Made by a program: the position numbers and the translations under genes. Under the pieces are notes generated by a model that was not told where the DNA came from, did not search any database, and saw only the letters and a program-made list of their open reading frames with translations. A DNA stretch of 64,000 bases from JBEEJZ01 sp046046915 (GTDB lineage: Bacteria > Pseudomonadota > Gammaproteobacteria > Burkholderiales > Burkholderiaceae_C). This document shows, piece after piece, positions 62,675 through 64,000 of this stretch (its first letter is position 1; the number at the start of each line of letters is the position of its first letter). The DNA lies in contig JBJOIT010000001.1 of assembly GCA_046046915.1 (NCBI GenBank), positions 93,457 to 157,456 on the forward strand. The letters are read 5' to 3'.

Positions 62675-63679
62675 ATGCTGGATGACCGTGCCAAGTTGTT
62701 AATGAAAGCGCTGGTCGAGCGCTACATCGCCGACGGCCAGCCCGTGGGCTCGCGCACGCTTTCCAAGGCCTCTGGGCTGGAGTTGTCCCCCGCCACCATC
62801 CGCAACGTGATGTCGGACCTGGAGGAACTGGGCCTCATCGTCAGCCCTCACACCTCTGCCGGACGCATTCCCACGGCACGTGGCTACCGATTGTTTGTGG
62901 ACACCATGCTCACGGCTCAGCCCCGGAGCATTGCCGTGGATCAACTGGCGCCGGACCAACCCCAGCGCGTGATCTCCAATGCGGCGCACCTCTTGTCCAG
63001 TCTGTCGCAGTTTGTAGGGGTGGTGATGGCACCCAAGCGCAGCTCCGCCTTTCGGCACATCGAGTTTTTGCGCCTGTCCGAACGCCGGGTGCTTGTCATC
63101 ATCGTGTCCCCAGAGGGCGACGTGCAAAACCGGGTCATCTTTACCGAGCAGGACCACACCCAAGACCACCTGGTGCAAGCGGCCAATTACCTCAATGCCC
63201 ACTACCTGGGCCTCACCATCGACCAGGTTCGCGAGCGTTTGCGCAACGAGGTGGCAACGTTGCAAGCCGAGATTGCCAGCCTGATGCAGGCCGCTGTGGC
63301 TGCTAGCTCGGAGGCCATCACCCGCGACCGCGATGAAGTAGTGTTCTCGGGCGAGCGCAACCTGCTTGCCGTGACCGATTTCTCGGGCAACATGGACCAC
63401 CTGCGCCGCGCCTTTGATCTTTTTGAAGAAAAAGCCCAAATCATGCGGCTGCTCGATGTGGCTGGTCAGGCCGAGGGTGTGCGTATTTTTATTGGTGGTG
63501 AAAGCCAGGTCGTCCCTTTTGAAGACCTGTCCGTGGTCAGTTCGCCCTACGAGGTGGACGGCAAGGTCGTGGGTACCTTGGGCGTGATCGGTCCTACCCG
63601 GATGGCCTACGACCGCATGATCCAGATTGTCGACATCACGTCCCGCCTGGTCAGCAATGCATTGAGCCATCCCCGCTAA
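62675..63679 (+). CDS. hrcA: HrcA, heat-inducible transcription repressor
   Basis: HrcA represses heat-shock genes by binding CIRCE. The 334-residue product has an N-terminal winged helix (RTLSKASGLELSPATIRNVM, then SDLEELGLI), and the conserved SPHTSAGRIPT and PYEVDGKVVGTLGVIGPTRM (in part). A matching CIRCE lies upstream of rpoH at 33639-33665. No CIRCE is seen before hrcA itself, so there is no sign of autoregulation in this window. Confidence 0.96.
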   Translation: MLDDRAKLLMKALVERYIADGQPVGSRTLSKASGLELSPATIRNVMSDLEELGLIVSPHTSAGRIPTARGYRLFVDTMLTAQPRSIAVDQLAPDQPQRVISNAAHLLSSLSQFVGVVMAPKRSSAFRHIEFLRLSERRVLVIIVSPEGDVQNRVIFTEQDHTQDHLVQAANYLNAHYLGLTIDQVRERLRNEVATLQAEIASLMQAAVAASSEAITRDRDEVVFSGERNLLAVTDFSGNMDHLRRAFDLFEEKAQIMRLLDVAGQAEGVRIFIGGESQVVPFEDLSVVSSPYEVDGKVVGTLGVIGPTRMAYDRMIQIVDITSRLVSNALSHPR

Positions 63680-63736
63680 AGCAAGCTCTAAAGCGCTGTC
63701 GAGCGACCGTACAATCTGCGCTCTTGAAACCCATTC

Positions 63737-63815
<79 letters not shown>

Positions 63816-63828
63816 AAACCTCAGATTT

Positions 63829-63872
63829 AAGCCTGCTGTACATGTGTGAACCACATGCCGGCAGGCTTTTTT
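63829..63872 (+). terminator. Intrinsic terminator after tRNA-Ile
   Basis: A long hairpin: outer stem AAGCCTGC/GCAGGCTT, inner stem CATGTG/CACATG, then a run of T residues. It ends the tRNA transcript. Confidence 0.85.
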
Positions 63873-64000
63873 GTCAGTGCAACAAAATCCCCCCCGCTGT
63901 CGCGCCCTTACCCGCGCGTGCTGGAGGCGAGCACAGGCCACACTCGAAGTGACGCGCATTCTCATACGGCTCCGTCACAAAATGCCCCCCGCACTTGCTG
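63873..64000. other. Window end, no gene seen
   Basis: About 130 bp after the tRNA terminator with no start, motif or repeat that I can support. It may be the edge of a gene that continues outside the window. Confidence 0.4.

Overview
The window reads as ordinary, gene-dense chromosome of a betaproteobacterium. It is most likely a member of Burkholderiales, family Comamonadaceae (the Rhodoferax, Hydrogenophaga, Acidovorax kind). Base composition is GC-rich throughout. The grounds for this placement are the caa3-type cox cluster with its DUF2244, DUF2970 and twin-transmembrane satellites, the order lolB-ispE-tRNA-Gln-prs-rplY-pth, an HrcA/CIRCE system, and a Sox thiosulfate-oxidation cluster. 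I see no phage, insertion sequence, integron or CRISPR array. The assignment rests on gene content alone; no database was searched.

Region by region (+ is left to right). 36-7808 (+) is a sox cluster, soxCDYZAX, a terminator, then soxB and a SoxH-like metallohydrolase. 7832-16676 (-) holds tRNA-Arg(CCT) and, in transcription order, a tight run moxR, small membrane protein, GNAT, VWA protein, tamA, tamB. 16791-22817 is a mixed block: a dihaem cytochrome c, DUF1841, a TauE/SafE exporter, a chemoreceptor, trmL, comF and a BioC-like methyltransferase. 22947-32602 (+) is the cytochrome c oxidase structural and assembly cluster (DUF2244, coxB, coxA, a 36-residue protein, ctaG, DUF2970, coxC, SURF1, a Sco-like protein, ctaA, ctaB, sco1), with one small gene reversed inside it. 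32667-40907 (-) is rpoH under a perfect CIRCE element, a lipoprotein, a UspA protein, a ynjBCDF-type ABC transport locus with an inserted esterase gene, and ftsY.

40936-45378 (+) is a pair of M16 peptidase homologues (one active-looking, one lacking its zinc motif), rsmD, coaD and a YfhL ferredoxin. 45424-51733 (-) is a small secreted protein, pth, rplY, prs, tRNA-Gln(TTG), ispE, lolB and a TPR protein. 51936-55260 (+) is mutM, mutY, an unknown proline-rich protein behind a sigma28-like promoter, and queC. 55233-62646 (-) is a gapless run nadK-recN-rapZ-gspF-like-5'-nucleotidase-ABC exporter. 62675-63872 (+) is hrcA, tRNA-Ile(CAT) and a terminator.

The genes suggest an aerobic respirer that can draw electrons from thiosulfate: Sox proteins feed c-type cytochromes, and these can pass electrons to the caa3-like oxidase whose assembly factors are all present. 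Heat-shock control looks layered, because HrcA (encoded here) should repress the sigma32 gene (also here) through CIRCE. I did not find a clearly new defence or mobile system. The best leads are the rpoH CIRCE element, the sigma28-like promoter before the unknown gene at 53965, the MoxR-VWA-TamAB run, the ynj locus with an esterase, and the GspF-like gene embedded in nadK-recN-rapZ.
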